From Bradyrhizobium sp. AZCC 1693 (GTDB lineage: Bacteria > Pseudomonadota > Alphaproteobacteria > Rhizobiales > Xanthobacteraceae), in assembly GCF_036924745.1 (NCBI RefSeq), contig NZ_JAZHSD010000001.1:620001-684000 (forward strand): a DNA stretch of 64,000 bases. The letters are read 5' to 3'. The notes under the pieces are model-generated. The model searched no databases, was not told the origin of the DNA, and saw only the letters and a program-made list of their open reading frames with translations. A program made the translations under genes and the position numbers. Below, piece by piece: positions 17,687 through 26,739 of this stretch (position 1 is the stretch's first letter; every line of letters starts with the position of its first letter).

Positions 17687-18481
17687 ATGGAAAATAACTG
17701 GTATTACGCTGAAGCAAGCGACCGTTCATACGGTCCTGTGACTGTGGAGGACCTCGGACGTGTTCTCCGCGCCAAAGCTAACTCTGTTGATTTTTTGGTT
17801 TGGTGCCCGGGCATGGCTGAATGGGGAAAGGCAGGAGAGCAATTTGCTCTGAGAAGGTATTTCCAGCCTCCGCCAATTCCTTCCTATAATCATGGTGCAG
17901 CCACGGGACAATTGGTCATTGATCGTGACGACCGCCCAATCCTCGTTGAAGAGGAGCCGTCTAGCCTGCATCCTTGGCGACGATATTTCGCGCGAATGTT
18001 TGACTTATATTTTTTCTTTCTTTTCTTTTTCTTTTTCTTGGGCATCGCCCTCCCAAGATTGTTTGACAACTCCGATAAGAGCTTAGATGCGCTGTATGCG
18101 ATTTTTGGAACGGGAGCCTACGCTATCTTTGAAGGACTCTGTCTGAACGTATTTGGATCGTCGCTTGGAAAGCGCCTCTATGGCATAAAGCTAACTCGGT
18201 CGGATAAGGATGGGTTTACCCTCGCTGTCTCTTTCAAAAGATCCTTTGCCGTATGGGCGCGAGGATTGGGAATTGGAATTCCTATCGTCTCTTTAGTTAC
18301 GCTAATCGTAGCATATCGAACCCTAACACAAGAGAAGCAGACATCGTGGGATCGCGACTTTCAGTGCATTACGACTCATAACAAGTTGTCGGCTCTTCGA
18401 TGGATTTCGATCGTATTGGTTTGGTTGTTAGTTCTGGCGATTTACATATTCTTGATCGCGCTGGCGGACGGCAAGGCGTGA
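17687..18481 (+). CDS. GYF_2-RDD family membrane protein
   Basis: The 264-residue product starts with a GYF_2-type domain at about residues 1-58 (WYYAEASDRSYGPVTVEDL...VWCPGMAEWGKA). An RDD-type membrane domain follows: RMFDLYFFFLFF as first helix at about 106-125, GKRLYGIKL near 174-182, WDRDFQC near 227, and a last helix at the C-terminus. The first helix is an unusual poly-Phe stretch. Codon use is AT-richer than in the core genes, suggesting transfer. Its TGA overlaps a GTG start of the next gene (GTGA), so the two are translationally coupled. Function is unknown. Confidence 0.78.
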   Translation: MENNWYYAEASDRSYGPVTVEDLGRVLRAKANSVDFLVWCPGMAEWGKAGEQFALRRYFQPPPIPSYNHGAATGQLVIDRDDRPILVEEEPSSLHPWRRYFARMFDLYFFFLFFFFFLGIALPRLFDNSDKSLDALYAIFGTGAYAIFEGLCLNVFGSSLGKRLYGIKLTRSDKDGFTLAVSFKRSFAVWARGLGIGIPIVSLVTLIVAYRTLTQEKQTSWDRDFQCITTHNKLSALRWISIVLVWLLVLAIYIFLIALADGKA

Positions 18482-19464
18482 CGGTCGAGGCTGAACGAAG
18501 CTGGTACTTTCTTAAGGACGACCAACAAATTGGTCCAATTGCTGAAGCCACGTTCCGCGAATTCGTCAGCGAAGGACTCATAAGGGAGACTGATCTAGTC
18601 TGGAGGCAAGGTCTTCAGAATTGGGTTGCAGCCGAACATGTGCTCGAATTGAACGAGGACATGGCAACCAGACTAAAGCCGCCACCCTTGCCGAAGCATG
18701 CATTTTCGTCGCGCAGTGTTGGATTGCAACTCGTTCCCCCGCCGCTTCCGATGCACTTTGGGGTATCCAATATTGAAAAGAGCGAGTATTTCGCTGAAAC
18801 GGGACGTAGCTCCTCGGTCCGCGCTTCTGCTGGAAGCACTCTTGGGCCGCTACCGAAACAATCAGCGAGCTATGGAACTGCGGGCGATTTCGGCACGAGC
18901 CCGACGACGGAACGAGAGAAAAATGGCAACTACCTCGCAAAGCATTGGCGAGGAACACTCTCGCTGCCAGTATCGTATTGGTTCAACGGATTTCTGGGCT
19001 ATCTGATTGCGACAATTGCCGTAACGGCGATAGGAGCAAGTTCACAACTCAAGACCGAATTCTCTCCCAGCATCGCTTTGCTTTCAATGATTGGAATGTG
19101 GGCAATTACATTTGCGATACTTTGTTGGCAGGTCGCGGGCACCTGGAGATCGGCGACCAACTACTCAATCAGCAATGCGAAAGCTCCGTGGGCGGGCGTT
19201 GCAAAGCTATCGCTGGGTATCGCTGTCATATCGACGCTCGTTCAGTTCACTAGTCGTGGGTTTCCACAGATTCGTGAGATGTACGGCATTTATGCAGGCG
19301 ATGAGGAGGTTGGAAAGTATGCATTCAGAGTTCTTCGTGATGGTTCCGAGCTAGAGTTTTCTGGTGGAATAACCTTCGGCGCGGCAAAAGAGTTCGTTCG
19401 CTTTATCGACGCTATGGGCGCAGTCGCGGTTGTTCACCTGAACTCCAAGGGGGGGAAGAATTGA
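18478..19464 (+). CDS. GYF_2/transmembrane protein, N-terminal part of a split ClpP-like protein
   Basis: The 328-residue frame starts at a GTG overlapping the previous stop. A GYF_2 domain comes first (about residues 7-60: SWYFLKDDQQIGPIAE...VWRQGLQNWVAAEHV), then a PPPLP-rich linker, three hydrophobic segments (about 165-265), and the opening of a ClpP/SppA-like domain (FSGGITFG...VVHLNSKGG). The frame ends early at a run of seven G (19449-19455). Removing one G continues into the next fragment without interruption, so this is probably the 5' part of one broken or mis-sequenced gene of about 660 codons. Confidence 0.62.
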   Translation: MTVEAERSWYFLKDDQQIGPIAEATFREFVSEGLIRETDLVWRQGLQNWVAAEHVLELNEDMATRLKPPPLPKHAFSSRSVGLQLVPPPLPMHFGVSNIEKSEYFAETGRSSSVRASAGSTLGPLPKQSASYGTAGDFGTSPTTEREKNGNYLAKHWRGTLSLPVSYWFNGFLGYLIATIAVTAIGASSQLKTEFSPSIALLSMIGMWAITFAILCWQVAGTWRSATNYSISNAKAPWAGVAKLSLGIAVISTLVQFTSRGFPQIREMYGIYAGDEEVGKYAFRVLRDGSELEFSGGITFGAAKEFVRFIDAMGAVAVVHLNSKGGKN

Positions 19465-19504
19465 AGAAGCACAACGTATCGGGGACCTGATTAAGAAGCG
19501 AGGC

Positions 19505-19795
19505 TTGGATACATTCGTATCGGGTTCATGCCTATCGGCATGCACGATTGTCTTTTTGAGTGGAAAGAATAGGTTCATAACCGAGAGCGCCAAGATCGGC
19601 TTTCACCAATCAAACTTTGCGGGACTCACAGATGAGGATCGAATCGGACTCGTAGAGAAAGAAGAAAGTCGATTGCAGCGTTTAGGTTTGAGTGCTCGTT
19701 TTGCGAAGCGCGCTAATCAGGTCCCCCCAGAAGAAATGTGGATCCCTCAGGTGAGTGAGTTGATCGAGGAAGGGGGTGGCAACTCGAATCGTTGA
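19505..19795 (+). CDS. middle fragment: ClpP-like catalytic core
   Basis: This 96-residue frame continues the preceding protein after a +1 shift. In the continuous reading the segment runs from SKGGRIEEAQRIGDLIKKRG into SGSCLSACTIVFLSG and IGFHQ. That pattern matches periplasmic ClpP-class serine proteases (COG3904-like): Ser in C-x-SAC as likely nucleophile and His in GFH as likely base. The frame closes after a run of five G (19772-19776), where a second +1 shift leads into the third fragment. The TTG at 19505 is unlikely to be a true start. Confidence 0.45.
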   Translation: MDTFVSGSCLSACTIVFLSGKNRFITESAKIGFHQSNFAGLTDEDRIGLVEKEESRLQRLGLSARFAKRANQVPPEEMWIPQVSELIEEGGGNSNR

Positions 19796-20468
19796 TGGAT
19801 CGAAGTTCGCTCTTTCGGGGATCAAGGCAGCGGATATCACGCAGGAGAATGGGGATAAAATCTTGCGTGACATTCCAATATACGCAGCAATCGAACGCAT
19901 GGACGCGCCAACTTATCAAAGAATACTCAGCGAGTTTGTAAATGGTCTGCAAAGAGGGAAATCGACCGACGAGTTGACGACACAGATTTCGCCGATCCTT
20001 AATCAACTATTTGAAGAGGCGCTGCCACACGTTGCATCTACGATTCTGGTTGAGTACGTCGAGATGACGGTGAAACATATGAAGCTTCTGAATCAAGAAA
20101 GTGGGGCTGCATGCTACATGTATGCGAATCCACAGAGCGATCGCAGCGGATTGTTGGTCACTATCGGGTCAAGATTTCCTACGATAGGACAAGATCAAGG
20201 TGCCATGAAGACAAAAGTCTTTGATGCCTACCGAGGAAAGATCCCGCTCGGAGCAGATGGTGACCTAATAAGCCGATCTATTGCTGATGTCGTCAAATTC
20301 CTAGAGCGTCGGTTTGGACAAGAGGCTAACATCATGGCTAAGGACGAGGTCAACCCGAGCGAATATTCGTCGTATTGTCGCGTCGTGGCAGCCTTCTACG
20401 AAGAAACTCTGCGTCTGCCGTCTCATGTCAGAGCTGCAACTTTACGAAAGCTTTTTGGCGTAAAGTAG
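19776..20468 (+). CDS. C-terminal fragment of the split ClpP-like protein
   Basis: A 230-residue frame with nominal GTG start at 19776, in the middle of the sequence continuous with the previous fragment (EEG-VATRIVDG after dropping one G). It is mostly helical and hydrophilic, and I recognise no separate domain. It probably forms the cytoplasmic or periplasmic C-terminal domain of the protease-like protein. It could be translated alone, but there is no good ribosome site. Confidence 0.45.
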   Translation: MATRIVDGSKFALSGIKAADITQENGDKILRDIPIYAAIERMDAPTYQRILSEFVNGLQRGKSTDELTTQISPILNQLFEEALPHVASTILVEYVEMTVKHMKLLNQESGAACYMYANPQSDRSGLLVTIGSRFPTIGQDQGAMKTKVFDAYRGKIPLGADGDLISRSIADVVKFLERRFGQEANIMAKDEVNPSEYSSYCRVVAAFYEETLRLPSHVRAATLRKLFGVK

Positions 20469-20843
20469 GGACGTGACCAAAGGAGCGTCCCGGCATATCT
20501 GTGCGCATCTTCGCGCTTTGTATGAATCGCGCCACACGTCACCGAAATTCCCGACAACGCGCAATCGGATTTTCGTACTGACGCAGTCTTCACCGCAAAC
20601 CGGTCTGAATCTCGGATCAAGTCCGGGGCAGCCTTTCGCCGGAAAACGCGGTGGCTATTCGCTACTACGATGACAGCACACTCAATAGAGGCGTCGAGTA
20701 TCGCCGGCAAGTTAACTGGCACCGTAATTCTGCCGTTTCTATTGCATTCGCCGTGATCCGCGCCCGCAGGCTAAGCGATCTCGCCGTGGCGCGCTATTCT
20801 TCTTCTACCCCACGTTGTCTCGGCTGCAACAAACTGGTGACCC
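20469..20843. other. 375-bp gap, no gene recognised
   Basis: No reading frame here has a ribosome site and coding character together. Composition returns to the GC-rich core type towards the right end. It probably marks the right edge of the AT-rich island and carries the promoter of the SGNH hydrolase gene; no clear promoter element is visible. Confidence 0.4.
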
Positions 20844-21587
20844 ATGGACAGCGATCCCTCACAGATTCCTGTTGAGCCGATTCCATTTGAGCACGGCCTG
20901 ACGCACTTTGCGCAGAGCCTCACCACAGGACGGGCCAAGATCGTCGCGATCGGCTCGTCGACGACGGCGGGCCACGGCAATATCGAGGCCTATCCGGAGC
21001 GGCTGAAGTCGTTTCTTCAGACCGAATATCCGAAAGCTGAGATCACCATGGTCAACAAGGGAATCGGCGGCCAGGAGGCGCCGATCGAGCTTCAGCGGTT
21101 CGATACCGACGTCATCGCCGAGAGGCCCGATCTGGTGATCTGGCAGGTCGGAACGAATGCGGTCTGGCAAAGCCCGGACCAGAATCCTCCCTCCTTCAAC
21201 GCAACCGCCGGGGCCATTCGCGATGGTCTAGTCAAGCTGCGCGAGGAAACGCAGGCCAACGTCATCCTGATGGACCTCCAATATGTGCCGGCTGTACTGA
21301 CGCCGGCCAAGAAGGAGAAAGCGATCGCGATGGTCGAGGCGATCAGCAAACTGGCGCGGGACGCCGGCGTCAATGTGTTCCGCCGCTTCGCATTCATGAA
21401 GGGCCTGTATGAGGTCGAACAGGTTTCGTTCGACCGGATGGTCGACCCGGCGGACGAGCACAGGCTGCACGACAGCGACTGGGCCACGCATCGTGTGGCG
21501 TGGGCGATGAAGCTCGCGATCGTCAGCGGCGTCAAAAAGGCACAGTCATCGGTAGCCGTGCCTTCGCGACCATCACAGGCAAGTTAA
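20844..21587 (+). CDS. SGNH/GDSL-type hydrolase
   Basis: The 247-residue product shows the SGNH blocks. Block I is GSSTTAGHG with nucleophile Ser39, block II GIGGQE near residue 73-78, block III VGTNAVW near 102-108, and block V a Asp/His pair in DSDWATH near the C-terminus. These enzymes are esterases, lipases or deacetylases with an Asp-His-Ser arrangement. There is no signal peptide, so it is probably cytoplasmic. It stands alone. The substrate is not inferable. Confidence 0.85.
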   Translation: MDSDPSQIPVEPIPFEHGLTHFAQSLTTGRAKIVAIGSSTTAGHGNIEAYPERLKSFLQTEYPKAEITMVNKGIGGQEAPIELQRFDTDVIAERPDLVIWQVGTNAVWQSPDQNPPSFNATAGAIRDGLVKLREETQANVILMDLQYVPAVLTPAKKEKAIAMVEAISKLARDAGVNVFRRFAFMKGLYEVEQVSFDRMVDPADEHRLHDSDWATHRVAWAMKLAIVSGVKKAQSSVAVPSRPSQAS

Positions 21588-21666
21588 AGCGCACTGCAAC
21601 CGTAGTTCAGTCCAGCACTGTCACCGCAATTCGAAAATCGCGCTCACCGTGGATGACGGGACGATT

Positions 21667-21891
21667 TCACCCGCGACCGGCAAGCTCGACCGGAGTACGG
21701 TAGAGCTCGTTGCTGTCGCCGTCGGTAACGCGCACGGCACATCCTGCCGAACACAGCTCGGGACGAACGATGCAAAGCTCGGTCGCGAGGCTATCGGCCT
21801 TATCGATCGCGTAATCTGTATTTTCGAGGATCATGCCGCCCTGACTTTTGAAGTCCGCGCCGACGACGAGATCAAAATTGAAGTATGGCAT
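21667..21891 (-). CDS. DUF6894 family small protein
   Basis: The 74-residue product starts MPYFNFDLV and contains the family's DxADSLATELCIVRPEL helix and CAVRVTDGDSNELYRTP strand pattern. This small single-domain family is abundant in Bradyrhizobium and has no known function. The ATG at 21891 has GGGGACA upstream. It is transcribed against the SGNH gene. A second family member, frameshifted, lies at 62790-63019. Confidence 0.72.
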   Translation of the reverse strand: MPYFNFDLVVGADFKSQGGMILENTDYAIDKADSLATELCIVRPELCSAGCAVRVTDGDSNELYRTPVELAGRG

Positions 21892-22168
21892 TGGTGTCCC
21901 CTGCCAAGTTCCAACTGCACGGAATCTAACCTGAGTCTGGTTGGTTCCCCATTACAACTCTGCTTGTGACGTCTGATTGCGGTAGCCTGTTGCGTTTCGG
22001 TATCGCGACCGCACTATTGCGTGCGCATCCGCGGTACATGCCTTTCGTTCCATTTCACGCAGAGGTGTTGGAACTGCAGGGAACAGGGGGAACAAGCTGC
22101 TTTCGTCAGCGCTTGTTCCCGGTCCGCTTGCTCGGGCTCATCTTCATACAAGCAATGGAGTAATCCTG

Positions 22169-22543
22169 ATGAGACGATTGTCGCTGGCCCTGGGCCTCTT
22201 GGCTGCGTGCGCCGCCACTGGCGCCTCGGCCGAAACGGTCAACCTGACCGGGACCTATCGGTGCATCCAAATGTGCCGGAACGGCATGCTCGGCGCTCCC
22301 ACCTTCGTCACGCAGAACGGGGACGCCGTGAACCTCACGACGGAAACGGGTGAGTCCTACCGGGCTTGGCCCGACTGGAGCGCGCCCTACAGCCGAATCT
22401 GGATCGATGCGCGCGACGAGGGCGCTGTCTATTCGCCCGATGGCATGCGCATTCAGTTCGATGATGGCCGCGTCTGGCAGCGCGACATCGGCCTGCCGCC
22501 GGGCGTGGCGTTCCGCCGCGCGCCCGTGGTCTACAGCAGGTAG
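22169..22543 (+). CDS. small exported protein of unknown function
   Basis: The 124-residue product has a clear signal peptide (about 1-22, ending ASA-E). The mature part is Trp/Tyr-rich with two Cys close together (TYRCIQMCRNG) and a repeated strand-like pattern (SPDGMRIQFDDGRVWQRD), suggesting a small beta-rich periplasmic domain. I do not recognise a named family. It lies between DUF6894 and the convergent alcohol dehydrogenase gene. Confidence 0.68.
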   Translation: MRRLSLALGLLAACAATGASAETVNLTGTYRCIQMCRNGMLGAPTFVTQNGDAVNLTTETGESYRAWPDWSAPYSRIWIDARDEGAVYSPDGMRIQFDDGRVWQRDIGLPPGVAFRRAPVVYSR

Positions 22544-22684
22544 TTTCAAAGCGTGGGCACGACACTTCGCGCCGTGCCCACTTCTCAGGCCATTTCGACG
22601 AAAGCAGCTCGACGGGAAGCTATCGGAATCAAAGGACGGAGTGGGCCGAATGCTCCGTCGTTGCAGTGACGCGAGCGTATCGCC

Positions 22685-23743
22685 TCAGTTCTTCAGCACA
22701 ATCCGCCCAACAACCTTGCCGGCCCGCAGCTCGTCGATCCATTTCTGGACGTCGGCCATCGGCTCTTCCTTCATCGGCGTTGGCTTGATCTTGCCGGCGC
22801 GGGCGAGCGCCATCAATTCCTTGGCTTCAGTGAGCGTGCCGACCATGAAGCCTTCGATGGTCATGCGCTTGTAGACCCATTGCACCATCGGCAGGCTGAA
22901 ATTGCCGCCCATCAGGCCGGAGACGACGATCTTTCCGCCGCGCGCCACGGTGGCCACAGCGAACGCCATCGATTTCTCATTGCCGGCAAAATCGACGACG
23001 CCGTCGAAGCCGCCCTCGGTTTCCTTCAGGATGCGCCTGACGATTTCGGGCTCGGACGGATCGTAGGCGACCGCGGCGCCGTTCTTGAGCGCGGTCTCGC
23101 GCGCGGCGGGGCTAAGATCGGCGACCGTGATGTTCTGCTTGAACATCGCCTGCGCGAATGAAAGCCCCATCATGCCGACGCCGCCGAGGCCGATCAGCAA
23201 GAGATTGCGCTGCCGCGGACGGTCGACCAGCCGCTTCAGCGCGCCATAGGCGGTGACGCCCGAGCACATCAGGGTCGCCGCCTGGTTGACGGGAAGCGGA
23301 TCGTAATCCAGCAGATATTTTGCGTCGGGCACCAGCACATGGGTGGCAAAACCGCCGTCGATGGAGACGCCGAGGAAGCGCTGCTTGACGCAGAGGTTCT
23401 CGTCGCCATTGGCGCAGTCGCGGCACTGGCCGCAGCCGATCCAGGGGAATACCGCCTGCTTCTTTCCGATCAGTTCCTTCGGGGCATCTGGCCCGACCTC
23501 ATCGACCACGCCCGCGATCTCGTGCCCGAGCGTAAACGGCAGCGTCATGCCGCGGGTGGTGTCGAGCTTTTTGCCACCGCCCAAATCAGCATAGCCGTCC
23601 TGGATGTGCAGGTCGGAATGGCACAGACCGCAGCGTTCGATGCGGACGAGAACTTCGCGGCCTTGCGGCTTCGGCGTATCGACAATGGTTTCGCACAATG
23701 GCGCATCGAATTTGACCAGCGACTGGCGACGCATCAGCGCCAT
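22685..23743 (-). CDS. zinc-dependent alcohol dehydrogenase (medium-chain family)
   Basis: The 352-residue enzyme has catalytic zinc ligands in ERCGLCHSDLH (Cys38) and GHE near residue 73. The structural zinc cluster is CGQCRDCANGDENLC, and the NAD(P) fold shows GLGGVGMMG. These oxidise primary alcohols or reduce aldehydes; the sequence fits the AdhA/AdhP-like bacterial group. The gene follows rsmA on the same strand after a 29-bp gap and may be read through from the LPS-export operon, though its role is unrelated. Confidence 0.9.
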   Translation of the reverse strand: MALMRRQSLVKFDAPLCETIVDTPKPQGREVLVRIERCGLCHSDLHIQDGYADLGGGKKLDTTRGMTLPFTLGHEIAGVVDEVGPDAPKELIGKKQAVFPWIGCGQCRDCANGDENLCVKQRFLGVSIDGGFATHVLVPDAKYLLDYDPLPVNQAATLMCSGVTAYGALKRLVDRPRQRNLLLIGLGGVGMMGLSFAQAMFKQNITVADLSPAARETALKNGAAVAYDPSEPEIVRRILKETEGGFDGVVDFAGNEKSMAFAVATVARGGKIVVSGLMGGNFSLPMVQWVYKRMTIEGFMVGTLTEAKELMALARAGKIKPTPMKEEPMADVQKWIDELRAGKVVGRIVLKN

Positions 23744-23772
23744 GGCAATATCTCCCTTGAGCTCAAATTTCT

Positions 23773-24633
23773 TCAGGGCGTTTGAGTGTTTCGTATATCG
23801 GTCAATTCGCGGGCCATGGCAACAAAGCCGGAAACCGGAATCGTCTCCGCCCGCCGGGTCGCATCGACCTTGGCGGCTTCCGCCAGCCGTGCCGGATCGA
23901 CCGACAGCGATTTGAGGCTCTGCCGCAGCATTTTCCGGCGCTGGCCGAAGGCTGCGGCGGCCACCTGTTCGAGGGCGCGGCGGTCGCAGGGCGCAGGCGC
24001 GCTGCGCGGCACCAGCCGCACCACCGCGGAGGTCACTTTTGGTTGCGGCACGAAGGCGGCCGGCGAAATGTCGAACAGGATTTTGGTTTCAGTGCGCCAG
24101 TTGGCGAGCACCGCGAGCCGGCCATAAGCCTCGTCATTCTCGCTTGCGACGATGCGCTCGGCGACTTCGCGCTGAAACATCAGCACCATCATGTCGTACC
24201 AGGGCGGCCAGGGTTCGATCGAAAGCCAGTCCACCAAAAGCGCGGTCGCGATGTTGTAGGGCAGGTTGGCGACGATCTTTGCGCGCTCGCCGCCCAGCAT
24301 CGGGCGCGGATCGAAGCGTTGCGCGTCGGCGTGCACGATCTCGAGCCGGCCAGGGTAGCGCCTGGCGATATAGTCGAGCGGCGCCAGCGCGCGCTCGTCG
24401 CGTTCGACCGCGATAACGCGCTTTGCGCCGAGCGCCAGCAGCGCGCGCGTCAGGCCGCCGGGGCCGGGACCGACCTCGATGATCGTGGCGCCTTCGAGCG
24501 GGCCCGCGGCGCGCGCGATCCGCGCGGTGAGGTTGAGGTCGAGCAGAAAATTCTGGCCGAGGGATTTGCGTGCCGACAGGGAATGTTCGCGAATGACGTC
24601 GCGCAGAGGCGGTAGATCGTCGATCGCGCTCAT
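23773..24633 (-). CDS. rsmA: 16S rRNA dimethyladenosine transferase
   Basis: The 286-residue RsmA/KsgA dimethylates two adjacent adenosines near the 3' end of 16S rRNA. The SAM site [10 protein letters not shown] (53-62), the NLPYNIA motif near 121 and the C-terminal [12 protein letters not shown] motif are all present. Its ATG lies inside the pdxA stop (ATGA overlap), and the pdxA-rsmA order is conserved. The frame is open well upstream, but only within pdxA. Confidence 0.97.
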   Translation of the reverse strand: MSAIDDLPPLRDVIREHSLSARKSLGQNFLLDLNLTARIARAAGPLEGATIIEVGPGPGGLTRALLALGAKRVIAVERDERALAPLDYIARRYPGRLEIVHADAQRFDPRPMLGGERAKIVANLPYNIATALLVDWLSIEPWPPWYDMMVLMFQREVAERIVASENDEAYGRLAVLANWRTETKILFDISPAAFVPQPKVTSAVVRLVPRSAPAPCDRRALEQVAAAAFGQRRKMLRQSLKSLSVDPARLAEAAKVDATRRAETIPVSGFVAMARELTDIRNTQTP

Positions 24634-25691
24634 GAAGGCTTGGTTGCCGCCATGCGCGCGGCGAGCCGCAAGGCTGCGGCGAGACTCGACGGGTTGGCCT
24701 TGCCGGTGCCGGCAATGTCGAAGGCCGTGCCGTGGTCCGGCGAGGTGCGGATGAACGGCAGGCCAAGCGTGACGTTGACGGCGTCCTCGAACGCGATCGT
24801 CTTGATCGGGATCAGCGCCTGGTCGTGATACATGCAGATGGCGCAGTCGTAGGTTTTGCGCGCGGCGGCGTGGAACATGGTGTCCGCCGGCAAGGGGCCC
24901 CTCGCGTCGACGCCGTCGGCGCGCAGCGTCTCGACAGCGGGTGCCACGATGTCGATGTCTTCGCTGCCGAGCGAGCCGTCTTCGCCGGCATGCGGATTGA
25001 GGCCCGATATCGCAAGCCGCGGCCGGGCCAGCCCGAAATGCGCTTTCAGATCCGCGACGGCAATCCGCGCGGTCGTGACGATCAAATCGCTCGAGAGCTG
25101 GGCCAGCGCCTCGCGCAGCGAAAGATGGATGGTGACGGGAACGACGGCGAGCGCCGGCGACCACAGCATCATCACCGGCTGCGGCGCGCGGCCGCCATCA
25201 GCGGCAAGCTCGGCGAGAAATTCGGTGTGGCCGGGATGGCGGAATCCGGCGCGGTACAGCACGCTCTTGGCGATCGGATTGGTGACGACGGCGCCGGCTC
25301 TTCCGCTCCTGACATGGTCGACCGCCTGGCGAATCGAGGCCAGCGCCGCGGTCGCGCTGGTATCGTCGGGCTGTCCGGGGCGCGCGGTGGCGATTTCGCC
25401 GGTCGCGACCACGGGCAACGCCTTCGCAAATGCCGCGCTCGCTTCCTCAGGGACAGCATCGCCGAGTTCGACCTGCCATCCCAGGATTTTAGCTCGCTCC
25501 GCGAAGAATGCGCGGTCGCCGAGCAGATAGAATGGCGGGAGGTCGAGCTCCTTGCGCCGCAGCCAGGCGGCGAGGGCGATGTCGGGGCCGATGCCCGCCG
25601 GCTCGCCGGATGTCAGCGCGAGAGCCTTGATTTTTGGAGCCTCGGACGTCAGATCCCTGGACGCCAGATCCTTCGTTGGATCCTTGGCCAT
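24630..25691 (-). CDS. pdxA: 4-hydroxythreonine-4-phosphate dehydrogenase
   Basis: The 353-residue enzyme of pyridoxal phosphate synthesis oxidises 4-phosphohydroxythreonine with NAD. Motifs include [14 protein letters not shown] near residue 28-41, TNPIAK, the metal-ligand region [20 protein letters not shown], and the C-terminal [16 protein letters not shown]. The start at 25691 shares its A with the surA stop (TGATG). It overlaps rsmA by 4 bp. Confidence 0.96.
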   Translation of the reverse strand: MAKDPTKDLASRDLTSEAPKIKALALTSGEPAGIGPDIALAAWLRRKELDLPPFYLLGDRAFFAERAKILGWQVELGDAVPEEASAAFAKALPVVATGEIATARPGQPDDTSATAALASIRQAVDHVRSGRAGAVVTNPIAKSVLYRAGFRHPGHTEFLAELAADGGRAPQPVMMLWSPALAVVPVTIHLSLREALAQLSSDLIVTTARIAVADLKAHFGLARPRLAISGLNPHAGEDGSLGSEDIDIVAPAVETLRADGVDARGPLPADTMFHAAARKTYDCAICMYHDQALIPIKTIAFEDAVNVTLGLPFIRTSPDHGTAFDIAGTGKANPSSLAAALRLAARMAATKPS

Positions 25692-26650
25692 CAACGACAT
25701 TCGATCATTGCAGCTTTGCGGATGTCGTTCAGATAAGCTTTCGACTTCGCCTCGTATTTCTGGGCGAACATCTTTTCCCGGATTTCCCGCTTCTTCGGCG
25801 TGTCGACCTTGGTCGGCTTCCGCTCGCACAACGCCACCATCTCCACGCCCTGCTTGGTGATCTCTGGCGGGGTCAAATGACCGATCTGCGTCTTGTCGAG
25901 CAGCTCACGAAGCGGTCCGGGGATGTCGGCCGAGGTCTTGGTCACGATGTCGCGAATGGCGGCGTTCTGCATCGACTTGAAGTAGCTGTTGGCCTGCTCG
26001 CAGGTCTGCACGCGCTCGCGCAAGCTTTCCGCCTCCTTGCGCCGCAGGTCGATCGCCGTCTGCGCCGAACCGCGCGGCACGATCAGCACGATCGGCTGCA
26101 GCTTGTATTCGAACGCATCGGTCTGGGTTGCCTCGCCGCTGCCCTGGGCGGCGTCGTTAACATCCTTCTCGCCGACCTGCAGGCTCTCCTTGAAGCGGCC
26201 GCGCACCAGGCTGCCCCAGACCATCTCGGCCTTGAGGCGGGACTTCAGCGTTTCCGGCCGGACGCCCTGGCTCTCCAGGGATTTGGTGAGCTGCTCGGGT
26301 GACAGCCGCATCCGCTGGCTCATGCCGCTATAGGCCTGATCGATATCGCTGGCGGAGGGATCGACGCCGAACCGCTTGGCTTCCTTGATCTTGACCTTTT
26401 CGTTGATCAACTCGTCGAGCACTTCCTGCTTGGGCATCTGTTTGCGCGTGGTCAGGAAGTTGAGCTTGGTACGTTGCTCGATATCGAGACTGGTGATGGG
26501 TTCGCCGCCGACCATGCAGGCGATAGTCTGCGCCGGCAACGGCGAAACCCCAGCGGCCAGCACAGCAAGCGCGACGGCGCCGCCGGCGGCTAGGGACCCA
26601 ACATTGGACCAAAGTCGGCGGGAAAGGAGCTTGATGGTGGTCATGGTCAT
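25691..26650 (-). CDS. SurA-like periplasmic chaperone/peptidyl-prolyl isomerase
   Basis: The 319-residue product has a signal peptide (about 1-40, ending PAQ-T) and the SurA N-terminal chaperone pattern [17 protein letters not shown]...[18 protein letters not shown]. The parvulin-type isomerase region is weak: it lacks an obvious full active-site set, as in several alphaproteobacterial SurA-like proteins. It should escort outer-membrane proteins such as the adjacent LptD. The start at 26650 (MTMTT) is preferred, with 26644 equally possible; neither has a strong ribosome site. Confidence 0.87.
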   Translation of the reverse strand: MTMTTIKLLSRRLWSNVGSLAAGGAVALAVLAAGVSPLPAQTIACMVGGEPITSLDIEQRTKLNFLTTRKQMPKQEVLDELINEKVKIKEAKRFGVDPSASDIDQAYSGMSQRMRLSPEQLTKSLESQGVRPETLKSRLKAEMVWGSLVRGRFKESLQVGEKDVNDAAQGSGEATQTDAFEYKLQPIVLIVPRGSAQTAIDLRRKEAESLRERVQTCEQANSYFKSMQNAAIRDIVTKTSADIPGPLRELLDKTQIGHLTPPEITKQGVEMVALCERKPTKVDTPKKREIREKMFAQKYEAKSKAYLNDIRKAAMIECR

Positions 26651-26683
26651 GTCAGACGTATCAACCAATTCGTACCGGGTTGC

Positions 26684-26727
26684 GCTGGGTACTCTCCCGG
26701 CACGGGCTGGGTACTCTCCCGGCACGG
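26684..26727. repeat. perfect 22-bp tandem duplication in the lptD-surA gap
   Basis: Two identical adjacent 22-bp copies (26684-26705 and 26706-26727) each start GCTGGGTACTCTCCCGGC. They fill most of the gap between the lptD stop and surA start, so the duplication changes spacing or leader structure rather than protein. Confidence 0.9.
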
Positions 26728-26739
26728 TCAGCCCTCACG

